64,000 nt of DNA from Bog-950 sp964493695. GTDB taxonomy: Bacteria > Bacteroidota > Bacteroidia > Chitinophagales > LD1. The stretch spans positions 1-64,000 of the forward strand of contig CAZBPG010000005.1 of NCBI GenBank assembly GCA_964493695.1, in the 5' to 3' direction. Positions 16,938 to 25,700 of this stretch are shown here, piece by piece. Position numbers and translations under genes: made by a program. The notes under the pieces were generated by a model. It saw only the letters and a list, made by a program, of their open reading frames with translations. It had not been told where the DNA came from and made no database searches. The first letter of the stretch is position 1; every line of letters starts with the position of its first letter.

Positions 16938-17118
16938 TTTGTTTGTTTTTACTCATTCTACGAGGTGGTATTAAAGGGGTTATGTGTAAAAAACAAGCTG
17001 CAGATTTAACTTTTTGAGCCCCTGATTGAAACATGTGCAGATCCTCCAATGAATGCCACGCTTGTTTCAAAAAAAGTTAACCAATAAATTATTTTCGCCC
17101 CTATATCGTTACACCTGT

Positions 17119-17517
17119 ATGAACTTTATTGTCAAGCTTTTTCTAAACGCCATAGCGGTGGTCATCACTGCTTATATTTTGCCGGGAGTGCATCTCGAAA
17201 GTTTTTGGTATGCCATTGTGCTGGCGGCCTTGCTCTCGCTGCTGAATGTTTCGGTTAAACCGGTGCTTGTTTTTCTGACCATTCCGGCTACCATAGTTTC
17301 GCTTGGTTTGTTTCTGTTGGTCATTAATGCTTTTATTATTGAGATAGCGGCATGGATTTTAAAACCCGGTTTTGATGTGGCTACTTTCTGGCAGGCACTT
17401 TTTTTCAGCATTTTGCTTTCTATCATCAACAGCGTGTTCGAGCGCCTTACCATCAAAACCGAACACCGTAACGACAGCATGAAAGTGTTTGATAAAGACG
17501 GGAACAGAATAGCATAG
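17119..17517 (+). CDS. Phage holin family 4 (DUF360) membrane protein
   Basis: A 132-residue inner-membrane protein with four hydrophobic segments, the pattern of the YvlD/DUF360 'phage holin family 4' proteins. Visible features are ITAYILPGVHLESFWYAI, then LLSLLNVSVKPVLVFLTIP and a LGLFLLVINAF segment. Despite the name, chromosomal members are not lytic holins; function is unknown. The ATG at 17119 starts directly at the first helix (MNFIVKLF), while the 22-codon upstream extension looks non-coding. A TATTTTCG element lies at 17090-17097. Confidence 0.85.
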   Translation: MNFIVKLFLNAIAVVITAYILPGVHLESFWYAIVLAALLSLLNVSVKPVLVFLTIPATIVSLGLFLLVINAFIIEIAAWILKPGFDVATFWQALFFSILLSIINSVFERLTIKTEHRNDSMKVFDKDGNRIA

Positions 17518-17554
17518 TAGCAGCGGCAGTAGCAGTAAGCAGTTGCTTTGAACT

Positions 17555-17583
17555 TTTGCATTCCCTCATTTCTTCTACATTCG
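17555..17583 (+). promoter_or_regulatory. Putative promoter TTTG-N17-TACATTCG
   Basis: TTTG at 17555-17558 and TACATTCG at 17576-17583 are separated by 17 bp, upstream of the T9SS protease gene starting at 17610. Confidence 0.45.
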
Positions 17584-17609
17584 TCCATCTTTTACGAACG
17601 CGATAACCA

Positions 17610-19694
17610 ATGAACCGGAGAACTTCTGTTGCCTTTTGCTTTTTGCTTTTTGCCTTATGCTCATCTGCACAGCAAAAGTGCGGCACCGATAAACTGATGC
17701 ATGATTTTTTTCAGAACAATCCGAACGCAAATCAGCTTTTTCAGCAAACAAGAAATGAGATTGCCGCTTACCTTAACTCCAACTCCTCGCGCGACAACCG
17801 TAATGTAATCGTTACCATACCGGTGGTGTTCCATGTTGTTCACAGCGGGCAAAATGTGGGGGTGGGGTTAAACATAAGCGATGCACAGATTAACTCGCAA
17901 ATTGCAGTGCTCAACGAATGTTACCGCCTGCGCAATGCCGATACCGCAGCAATCCCTTCCTGGTTTCAGGGCAGGCAGGCCGATATTATGGTAGAGTTTT
18001 GCCTCGCACAGTTCGATACTGCCGGTAATCCGTCTACCGGTATTACCCGCCACCAAATTGCCAACACTTCCAACTTCGACACCAACATTAAACCCACTAC
18101 CCAATGGGATCCTGCGCAATACCTGAACATCTGGACCACCAACCTCGGCACTACATTGCTCGGGTATGCAACACCACCGGGTTTATTCCCCTGGAACCAG
18201 GACGGAGTTGTTTTAGATTACCGCCACGTAGGTAAGTCACCGGATAATCCTTTTGCTTCTTCACATGACCTTGGCAGAACATGCGTACATGAAGTGGGCC
18301 ATTGGCTCAACCTGTATCACACTTTTCAGGATAGCTGCGCGGGTATGACCCCGCAAACCTGCAGCATAAGCGGAGATTTTATCTGCGATACTCCACCCAC
18401 CAAAGAAGCCACGTTTGGTCAGCCGAATTTATTGCAGAACACCTGCAACGAAACACCGGTAGACGAAAAGGACATGTGGATGAATTACATGGACTATCCG
18501 GATGATGACCAGCTACACCTTTTCACCCACGGCCAGCGCGATGTAATGCGCGCCACACTGGCTACTGCAAGGCTGTCTATTCAGTCGAGTTTGGGATGCA
18601 CTAACCAGAGCAATGTGTTTTCATTTTTGGGGCAGGTAACCGATGCCTCCACCAGTGCCGGTGTAGCCAATGCCAAAGTATTGTTTGACGGACAAATTGA
18701 TTTTGAAACTACCGCAGATGCCAATGGCAATTTTACTATTTCGAATTTGCTCGATGGCTACTACGATGTATATGCCGGCAAATGGGGCTACATGACCAAC
18801 CAGTTTGCCGTGCATACAGCTTTTTCATCGGGCTCGGCTGCCATCAACATCCCCATCGAGAACCATCACTACTACGATGATTTTCTATTCGACTACAACT
18901 GGACTAAAAACTCTACTTCGTCAGGCGGCTTCTGGACCCGCGATATTCCGATAGGAACTTTCTATCAGGGCGAACCCGCCAACCCTGAGGTTGATGCGAC
19001 CGATGATTTCGGATTGAAATGTTTTGTAACCGGCAACAATGGCGGCAGCGGCACCACCGATGATATTGATAACGGAACCGCTACACTCATTTCACCGGTC
19101 TTCGATTTATCCGGCTTCACCGATCCATATCTCCGCTATCAGCGTTGGTTTTTCGATGGCTCGCAAAGCAGCAACACCCCCGATGATTTCTTTACCGTAA
19201 AACTGAACAATGGTATAACCACCGTTACCATCGAAAACACCACCCCGGCACAGGCTCCTTCCAATATGTGGACACAAAAAATTTTCCGCATCAGCGATTA
19301 TGTAGCCCTCACCAACAATACCCGCTTGATTATTGACGCCAGCGATGCAACCGGCAGCAACCCTAATATTGTAGAAGCCGGGTTGGATAAGTTTGAAATA
19401 AAAGAAGGTATTTTTTCGGCCATAGATGATATGGAGAACGAGCGTTTGCACATGCTGGTTTATCCGAACCCTTCGAACGGAATGGTGAACGTGACATACC
19501 GTTCGCTTAATGAAGGAAACATTAAACTGAAAGTAAGAAATGTGATAGGTGAAGAAATTTTGTCGAAAGAAATTTCAAATACCTCTCAGGGCAGTTTCAC
19601 ACTCCACTTAAGCGAATATGCAAAGGGTATTTACTTCCTTACCCTGCAAAGCCAACATTCAGAAAAAACCTTAAAATTTTCGCTGCTGCACTAA
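17610..19694 (+). CDS. Secreted M43 (pappalysin-type) metalloprotease with T9SS sorting domain
   Basis: A 694-residue T9SS cargo. A signal peptide (residues 1-20, ending CSSAQ) is followed by a pappalysin-like zinc protease domain at about 60-330, with HEVGHWLNLYH starting at residue 227 (HExxH plus a third His) and a Met-turn-type WMNYMDY. A carboxypeptidase-regulatory-like beta domain (about 335-420) and a jelly-roll-like region follow. The C-terminal 75 residues are a type A sorting domain (VYPNPSNGMVNV to the end). It should cross the outer membrane by T9SS and be anchored or released. The hydrophobic core of the signal peptide is encoded by a 7-nt tandem repeat. Confidence 0.9.
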   Translation: MNRRTSVAFCFLLFALCSSAQQKCGTDKLMHDFFQNNPNANQLFQQTRNEIAAYLNSNSSRDNRNVIVTIPVVFHVVHSGQNVGVGLNISDAQINSQIAVLNECYRLRNADTAAIPSWFQGRQADIMVEFCLAQFDTAGNPSTGITRHQIANTSNFDTNIKPTTQWDPAQYLNIWTTNLGTTLLGYATPPGLFPWNQDGVVLDYRHVGKSPDNPFASSHDLGRTCVHEVGHWLNLYHTFQDSCAGMTPQTCSISGDFICDTPPTKEATFGQPNLLQNTCNETPVDEKDMWMNYMDYPDDDQLHLFTHGQRDVMRATLATARLSIQSSLGCTNQSNVFSFLGQVTDASTSAGVANAKVLFDGQIDFETTADANGNFTISNLLDGYYDVYAGKWGYMTNQFAVHTAFSSGSAAINIPIENHHYYDDFLFDYNWTKNSTSSGGFWTRDIPIGTFYQGEPANPEVDATDDFGLKCFVTGNNGGSGTTDDIDNGTATLISPVFDLSGFTDPYLRYQRWFFDGSQSSNTPDDFFTVKLNNGITTVTIENTTPAQAPSNMWTQKIFRISDYVALTNNTRLIIDASDATGSNPNIVEAGLDKFEIKEGIFSAIDDMENERLHMLVYPNPSNGMVNVTYRSLNEGNIKLKVRNVIGEEILSKEISNTSQGSFTLHLSEYAKGIYFLTLQSQHSEKTLKFSLLH
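17629..17663 (+). repeat. Heptanucleotide repeat in signal-peptide codons
   Basis: Five 7-nt units: TTGCCTT, TTGCTTT, TTGCTTT, TTGCCTT, ATGCTCA. They encode the hydrophobic core (VAFCFLLFALC) of the T9SS protease signal peptide. One-unit slippage would shift the frame only a few codons after the start. Confidence 0.8.
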
Positions 19695-19768
19695 ACTCTC
19701 AGCGGGTTTAGGCATCGAAGTTTTTGTTGGCACCGTAATTGGAAAACCAGCAACAAAACTATTCCGCC

Positions 19769-20299
19769 ATGAGAAAAATATTCCTGTTCCTCGCTATTGT
19801 TATCCTCTTATCCTCGTGTAAAAACTTAGTTCCCTACACCGATGCTATGAAGAAAAAATACAATTGGGGCGAAACCGAAATCAAACGCATACAGTTTTAT
19901 GTGTCGCACAACATTGTACTGCACCGCGAAGTAACCAAGGGCAGTACCGATATTGTAAGAGGAACTATCAAAAACATCCGCGGAAGCAAAGTCGAAGAAA
20001 TTATCATCCCTACCGGCACCAAAGGTGTGGTAACCGAAATACCTAACGACAAAAAACTGCTGGTGAGTTTTGAGTTAAGCGATGACCGGTATTTGAGTTT
20101 TGGTGTAAACCCTAATGCCGGGGACAAATATGTATTACTCGCCAGCGACTGGAAAAACGAAATGGGCAAAGTGCATTATGCCGGCAACGAATACTACACC
20201 GACCCCGACAGCAAGTATGCTTCGCTTTTAGTAGACCTTCGCAAAATTGAAAACATGGAGGTAAAACAAAGAATAGCCAAGGGAAGGAAGGTGCAATAA
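19769..20299 (+). CDS. Hypothetical lipoprotein
   Basis: A 176-residue protein starting MRKIFLFLAIVILLSSCK, a clear lipoprotein signal with Cys at residue 17. The mature part is beta-rich (VLHREVTKGSTDIVRGTIKN, then IIIPTGTKGVVTEI) with KLLVSFELSDDRYLSFG further on, followed by a short lysine-rich end. I recognise no family. An ATG ten codons upstream gives a polar extension in front of the signal sequence, so I prefer 19769. The gene runs into array B and converges with the HIT gene. Confidence 0.7.
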   Translation: MRKIFLFLAIVILLSSCKNLVPYTDAMKKKYNWGETEIKRIQFYVSHNIVLHREVTKGSTDIVRGTIKNIRGSKVEEIIIPTGTKGVVTEIPNDKKLLVSFELSDDRYLSFGVNPNAGDKYVLLASDWKNEMGKVHYAGNEYYTDPDSKYASLLVDLRKIENMEVKQRIAKGRKVQ

Positions 20300-20306
20300 A
20301 TGTTTA

Positions 20307-20580
20307 GAAAAACTTCCGGGCCGCTCCCACAACTCTGGAAGCCCATCGGAAAAACTTCCGAACCACTCCCACAACTGTGGAAACCTACCGGAAAAACTTC
20401 CGAACCACTCCCACAACTGTGGAANNNNNNNNNNNNNNNNNNNNNNNNNNNNNNNNNNNNNNNNNNNNNNNNNNNNNNNNNNNNNNNNNNNNNNNNNNNN
20501 NNNNNNNNNNNNNNNNNNNNNNNNCGGAAAAACTTCCGAGCCACTCCCACAACTGTGGAAGCCACACGGAAAAACTTCCA
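20307..20580. repeat. Array B: 42-bp tandem repeats interrupted by an assembly gap
   Basis: Units start at 20307, 20349 and 20391, then after the gap at 20527 and 20569, always 42 bp apart on each side. Each unit holds two small inverted repeats, CGGAA-AAAC-TTCCG and CCAC-AACT-GTGG, and both flanks show the same orientation. The real copy number is unknown because the 100-N gap lies inside. The array fills the space between the 3' ends of convergent genes. Since 42 is a multiple of three, antisense frames stay open and read as 14-residue repeats; I do not take these as coding. Confidence 0.9.
20425..20524. other. Assembly gap of exactly 100 N
   Basis: A placeholder scaffold gap of nominal length. 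Both edges are in array B, so the assembly probably broke on the repeat and the true length is not 100. Confidence 0.97.
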
Positions 20581-20582
20581 AA

Positions 20583-20975
20583 TTAAAGTTTCGACCTTAT
20601 TTGCATGGCAATTTTCTCCATCTCCTCTTTCTCTAATTTCAGCTTAGGGCGGCTGAAATCAATATCGCTTACCGAGTGAATGGGAATTAAGTGGATGTGT
20701 GCATGAGGGACTTCCAGACCAACCACCGCAACTCCCACGCGCTTACAATTAATGGCAGCATCAATGGCTTTGGCAATTTTCTTTGCAAATACCATCATGC
20801 CACTGATGGTGTTATCATCCAAATCGAAAATGTAGTCGGTTTCAATTTTTGGTATCACCAGTGTATGACCCTTTTCCAAAGGCGAAATATCTAAAAACGC
20901 AAAATAGTTTTCGTCCTCTGCAATCTTGTAGCAGGGAATTTCTCCGTTAACAATTCTGGTAAAAATGGTAGGCAT
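20583..20975 (-). CDS. HIT family protein
   Basis: A 130-residue histidine-triad nucleotide hydrolase or transferase. The N-terminus (IFTRIVNGEIPCYKIAED) and FLDISPLEKGHTLVIPK are typical, and the triad motif HAHIHLIP gives HxHxH. Members cleave phosphoramidate or acyl-adenylate nucleotides; the substrate here is unknown. It lies 1 nt downstream of greA, an arrangement I associate with Bacteroidota, so the two are surely co-transcribed. Confidence 0.93.
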   Translation of the reverse strand: MPTIFTRIVNGEIPCYKIAEDENYFAFLDISPLEKGHTLVIPKIETDYIFDLDDNTISGMMVFAKKIAKAIDAAINCKRVGVAVVGLEVPHAHIHLIPIHSVSDIDFSRPKLKLEKEEMEKIAMQIRSKL

Positions 20976-20976
20976 G

Positions 20977-21453
20977 CTACTCCATTGTAATCTTCAAAAT
21001 TTCGAACTCAATAACACCTGCCGGTGTTTGCGCCTTGGTAACATCACCAATAGCTTTACCCAGCAATGCTTTCCCGATAGGTGAGGTAACCGACAGCTTG
21101 CCTTCTTTCAGGTTTGCTTCAGCTTCGCTTACCAAAGTGAACTTCATTTTTTTGTTCGCCTTTTTATTCAGCACTTCCACCGTTGAAAGAATATTGGCAT
21201 GCGATAAATCCACATCGCTTCCATCCATTACCCGTGCATTCGCCAATTTGGTTTCCATTTCAGCCAGCTTAGCTTCCAAATGTCCTTGCTCCTCTTTGGC
21301 GGCATGATATTCCGCATTTTCCGAAAGGTCGCCCTTCTCACGCGCTTCTGCAATTGCCTTTGCAATTTCAGGGCGCTTAACGGTGCGCAGGTATTTAACC
21401 TCCTCTTGTAATTTTTCCAAACCTTCTTTGGTCATGTAAAATATGTCTGACAT
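20977..21453 (-). CDS. greA: Transcription elongation factor GreA
   Basis: A 158-residue, full-length GreA that rescues backtracked RNA polymerase by stimulating transcript cleavage. The N-terminal coiled coil carries REKGDLSENAEYHAAKEEQG with the acidic tip residues; the C-terminal FKBP-like domain ends with SPIGKALLGKAIGDV and a final EFEILKITME. The 5' leader just before the start codon is a 7-nt tandem repeat (21461-21488), leaving only 7 bp for translation signals. First gene of a pair with HIT. Confidence 0.97.
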   Translation of the reverse strand: MSDIFYMTKEGLEKLQEEVKYLRTVKRPEIAKAIAEAREKGDLSENAEYHAAKEEQGHLEAKLAEMETKLANARVMDGSDVDLSHANILSTVEVLNKKANKKMKFTLVSEAEANLKEGKLSVTSPIGKALLGKAIGDVTKAQTPAGVIEFEILKITME

Positions 21454-21460
21454 GTTCGTG

Positions 21461-21488
21461 ATTTTAGATTTCGGATTTTAGATTTTAG
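21461..21488. repeat. Heptanucleotide repeat in the greA leader
   Basis: Four 7-nt units on the plus strand: ATTTTAG, ATTTCGG, ATTTTAG, ATTTTAG. They lie 8-35 nt upstream of the greA start codon, where a leader or ribosome landing site would be. Confidence 0.8.
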
Positions 21489-21542
21489 ATTGAATACGAA
21501 AGTGTCTCCAATCTTTCCATCATGTAATCATTCCATCATAGT

Positions 21543-21577
21543 AAAAAAAGGAAAGACGCCCCTAAAGAGACGTCTCT
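21543..21577 (-). terminator. Terminator after the PorV-family gene
   Basis: On the minus strand GACGTCTC-TTTA-GGGGCGTC forms an 8-bp stem with two G-U pairs, followed by TTTCCTTTTTTT. It lies downstream of the gene ending at 21602 and would end the three-gene outer-membrane unit. Confidence 0.65.
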
Positions 21578-21601
21578 GTTGTTTCAAAGCGAAATTAGAA
21601 A

Positions 21602-22684
21602 TTACAAATTAAAGTGCAAACCAATGCTGTGCGTGCCCGCATACGGTTGTGTCATACGGAATGAATAGTCAATTCCCAAGCGCGGTCCGGCACTATCGCC
21701 TTTCTTCAACGGTGCATCGAAAGTTAACCCTGCCGACAAACCGGTGTAAACATTCAGGCGTGAATCTTTTTTAAACTGTCCGCTTTCGAAACGGTAAGCT
21801 GCGCGCAGCATAAGTATTTCTTTCCAGCCAAACTCAAGGCCCACACCATAGTGGTCATAACCAAAGGCATTCGAAGTAAAGTTTGCCAGCACAGTCAAAC
21901 GGTAATTCTGTTTAAAAACCTTAGGCTCTACTTCCTTTTTCTTTCCCATCCAAATGTCGTAAGCTGCACCAATGTTCAGTTGGGTAGGTAACTCGAATTT
22001 ATTAGGCTTGTTATCTACAGTCAACTGGTAAGTGGTAGAAGAAATTATCTGCTGAGAAGTTCCCAAGGCATCTCCCCTGAACTTCATAGGTGTGCCTACA
22101 TTGCGTAGAGAAACTCCAAAGTGAATATTGTCTTTAGGTCCTGTTACGTATTGCAATCCCGCATCAATGGCAAGCCCAAAAGCATTTAAGTTTCCCAAAC
22201 CTTCGTTCACCATTCTAACTGTAATACCCCCCGAAATACTGTTCGAAAACATTTTGGCATAAGTAAGGCCGATGTTTATAAAAGTAGGCCGGTATGTTCC
22301 AAGTCCGCCTTCCGGATTTTGGGTAGTAGTTCTTTCAATAGTTCCCAGATTCAATGCCTGAATGCTTAAAGCAACCACATTTGTTTCCTTAAACTGTTGA
22401 GCAACTCCCACATGGGCAACTCCAACACCCGAACCCTGTAACCAAAGCGTATAAGCCAAAGCAATCTCTGTCTTCTTGGTAAAGGCAATTCCCGCAGGGT
22501 TTATTCTTTCAGATTCGATTCCTTTGATGCCGGCAGTATTCATGCTCCAGAAACCGGATGAACGCGCCCATCCGTTCATCACCAGTTCATACGCACCCGC
22601 TTCACCTCTCCGGTCAGGGTTTCCTGCAAAAACGTTGCTGCCCAGCAGAACAGTAATCATCAGTATGGTTAAAATTTTCTTCAT
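21602..22684 (-). CDS. PorV/PorQ-family outer-membrane protein
   Basis: A 360-residue protein with a signal peptide (ending NVFAG) and a body of amphipathic beta strands ending in HSIGLHFNL, so an outer-membrane barrel. The opening GAYELVMNGWARSSGFWSMN and INPAGIAF segment match the PorV/PorQ (UPF0164-like) family. PorV shuttles T9SS cargo from the translocon to the attachment complex. This copy is the last gene of a minus-strand unit with a large secreted protein and a TonB-dependent receptor, so it may be a dedicated partner rather than the general PorV. Confidence 0.75.
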   Translation of the reverse strand: MKKILTILMITVLLGSNVFAGNPDRRGEAGAYELVMNGWARSSGFWSMNTAGIKGIESERINPAGIAFTKKTEIALAYTLWLQGSGVGVAHVGVAQQFKETNVVALSIQALNLGTIERTTTQNPEGGLGTYRPTFINIGLTYAKMFSNSISGGITVRMVNEGLGNLNAFGLAIDAGLQYVTGPKDNIHFGVSLRNVGTPMKFRGDALGTSQQIISSTTYQLTVDNKPNKFELPTQLNIGAAYDIWMGKKKEVEPKVFKQNYRLTVLANFTSNAFGYDHYGVGLEFGWKEILMLRAAYRFESGQFKKDSRLNVYTGLSAGLTFDAPLKKGDSAGPRLGIDYSFRMTQPYAGTHSIGLHFNL

Positions 22685-22721
22685 AATCCTATGCTTTAAT
22701 GGTTATCGCTTTTTTTTAAAT

Positions 22722-22744
22722 CCGTCCCGGCTAAGCCGGGACGG
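22722..22744. other. Intercistronic palindrome
   Basis: CCGTCCCGGC-TAA-GCCGGGACGG is a perfect 10-bp-stem palindrome in the 70-bp gap between the 1385-residue protein gene and the PorV-family gene. No T run follows on the minus strand, so it is more likely a processing or stability hairpin, or a small palindromic repeat, than a terminator. Confidence 0.6.
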
Positions 22745-22754
22745 GTATAATTTT

Positions 22755-25700
22755 TTAGAAGTTTGAAGTATCTGCCGGCCTTACTGCTCCGAACCATTTC
22801 AGGGTCCGCTGCCCTATACCCGGTGCATCTACCTGGAACAAATAAATACCGCTCGATATGGCAATGCCTTTATCGTTTTTCAAATCCCAATCCATGGTAT
22901 TATCAAGGTTCACGTCCGATACCGGATTACCGTCACTAATATCAATTCTCTTATTCGTAGACGGGTCCACATCAATCGCACGGCTCAACCTGCGGATGAG
23001 TGTTCCGTCTAATGAGTAAATAGTGATAGTGCACTTGTTCGGCAGGTTAGTGATTTTTACCTTGTTGGTGTTTTGGTCTGTTTCGTAAGCCGAGTAGGCC
23101 AAATAAGGATTAGGAACTACGCGAATAATATCCAAAGCGCTCTTCGCTACTTCTTCATTCTTTTCTGTGGCACCCATACCCTTTGTGCTGAAGTGATAAC
23201 GCGGCATTGAGTCGCCCGAAGCATTTGTAGCAAAAATATTGAACGGCTTTTCTACCCGCAATTTCACTTTAATTTCTGCCGGAGGAACAATTTTACTTCC
23301 ATGTCCGTCATCGGCAAAACTGTAGCCTGGTGTCAGGTAAGGCATAGAAGCCCACATTATATCCTGATACACCGGACGCACCGCTGCCGGAATATTAAAC
23401 AACGGAGTGCCTCCTATACCTGCATAGTTAGCTAACAACAATTGCTGCGTTGCCGAACCTTCATCGTATTTTGAACTCATTACATAAATAAAGTGCTTGC
23501 CACCGAAGTACGGTATCTTATCAATAATCTGGTTAGGGAAGGTAACCGGACTGTAAACCTCTGTTGTCGGATTCCAAAGCATATCCTGTCCGTTCTGGTC
23601 GCTCAGGTCAGAGCTTTCTCCGAAGGCAATATTCAAACGCTCACCGGTTTCAATATTTACCGCATATCCCGGAAACCATGAACGGCCAATATCTGTTTGG
23701 TCTTCCACTAAAAAGTCACGTGTATTCGGGTCATTCCAGTGTCTCGAAAAGTGCATTCTTATCTGTCCTTTGCGTGCCGGTTTGGCATTTGTTGCAATAT
23801 CAGCACCCTGGTTCAGCAACTCGTCTTCACCGGTTTCAAATACCACACATCTGCTCCATTTAGCCGGATCCGGTGTAATGACAATATCAACACTCGCCAG
23901 TTTGTCTAAGGTATTTTGTGGTGGGTTTTGCTGAGCATAGTTTCTCCATTTAAAGCCCGGCTGATGTATAAAAGGCGGCTTACCTACTCCTTTTTCGTCT
24001 ACCGTAAGATTCTTTTTAGAATAATTAGAAGTAAGACAATAAGGCGCCCAAGTTCCATTGGCAATATTTTCAAACACTTCCAATGAGTCCATCATCTTTG
24101 TATCAGTATTCTGAAAAGCAGGCGAAGGTGGATTTAGTGTAGTGTAGTAGTAGTTATCGTCAAATGATTCTGACCCGGCTCTTCCTGGACCTCCACTCGA
24201 TGCGCCATTATTTAAAACAGTACCTGAACGAATCCAGTTGGTGACTGCGTTCACTCCTTCGTCTTGCACGAAACTAAGCCACTTTTCCACCGGATTTTCA
24301 TACTCGATAACAGAAGGCAAATCGCCATACACATAACGGTTAGGCATACCTGAAGTAGACAAATAGCTGCCAAGCAGGGTATAAACATGTTCCGGTGTTC
24401 CGAGTTTAAGCGAAAAGCCATAATTGATTTTTTCACCACTCTTGTTCAGGAAAATTTGCTGCTCGTAAGAACGATCAATTGTTCTGTCGCTGTTGATAGT
24501 TTCCTGATTGGTTAAATCGCGCAATATCCATGTTGTGTTTTTGTTTACTCCGTTTCCGATGTTCGCACCGGTATCTACAAACTGCAATTCAAAATCTGCT
24601 TCTTTTAAACTAACCGGGTCAGTTACTTTAAAGCCAATAGGGTCACTTCCCTTAATATAGGTTAGTGTGTCGCCAAAGGCATACGAACCGGATCTTACAA
24701 TCTGTTCAATAACCTCTGTAGTTAAATTAATAAGGTTACCTCCGTTACCGCTTCCTTCAATACGTTTTACTTCTACTCCTTCGCCCCAAACAGCATTCAG
24801 TATTGTTCCTTCATTGCGCGGATCCGGTATGTGCGGAATGGCGGAGTAGATTTTAAAATTTCCCCGTCCCTGTAAGTATGGAGAAATCTGTGTATTAGGC
24901 TGCGGGTTAGCCTGGTCATAAGGCAGGTAATTATTATAAGCATAAGCCACTGCCGTATAGTAATATGTTTTATGGTTTACCAAAGCATTGCTCGCACCGG
25001 TGGCAAACAAATCCTGAGTGATGTTAAACGAATTGGTGATACCTGCATCGCCTCCATCTACTTTCATTACCGGTACAATTAGGCCCAGTACCGCATCTTT
25101 TTCATAGTTTATTATTCGCGAAACTCCGTTCTTTACATCTACCTGTGCATACAAAAGTGCTTTTGTCGGATCCTCTAAATCGGTAGCTGACACTTTTGGA
25201 TTCGCTACCTGGTACAATTTGTATCCTTCAAAAGTGTAGGTAGTATCCACTCCGCCTCCAATCTGGTTGAAGTATTGCAGGGCTGCTGCGTACATATCGT
25301 TATACTTCTCGCCAATGTTATTACCGGTTTGATTCTGGAAATTAACAATCAACTGCTTGTCCATTTCGCGAATTGCCAAAGTAGGGGCATCAGGACCATC
25401 CAACAATTTAAAGCAAGAGTTAAAGAGCAACTGGGCTTTATCATCAGCCGGACCGATAGTAGTGGCAAAACAAGGCGGTGAACCAACGCCCCCGGGAGGA
25501 CGAACAAACACGCAACCGATAGTTACATATTGAGGGTCACCGGTGTTCAAAGTAAACGGACCTGATGTCTGTACAAATCTTCTGTCACCGGACGGTTGCC
25601 CGCTGGTATAATCGCTCCATCCAACCGGATTACATGGCTCACCTGAAAAAATATAATTGGTTGGGTTTCCGGGACCATAGCCGTCAGGCGCATCGGTAAA

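Noticed and set aside
17119..17517. Prophage holin, hence a prophage
   Set aside because: The family name is historical. The protein is a chromosomal four-helix DUF360-type protein and no phage gene is near.
20194..20581. Antisense proteins with a 14-residue repeat through array B
   Set aside because: The frames stay open only because the 42-bp unit is a multiple of three. They cross the assembly gap and lack signals of coding.
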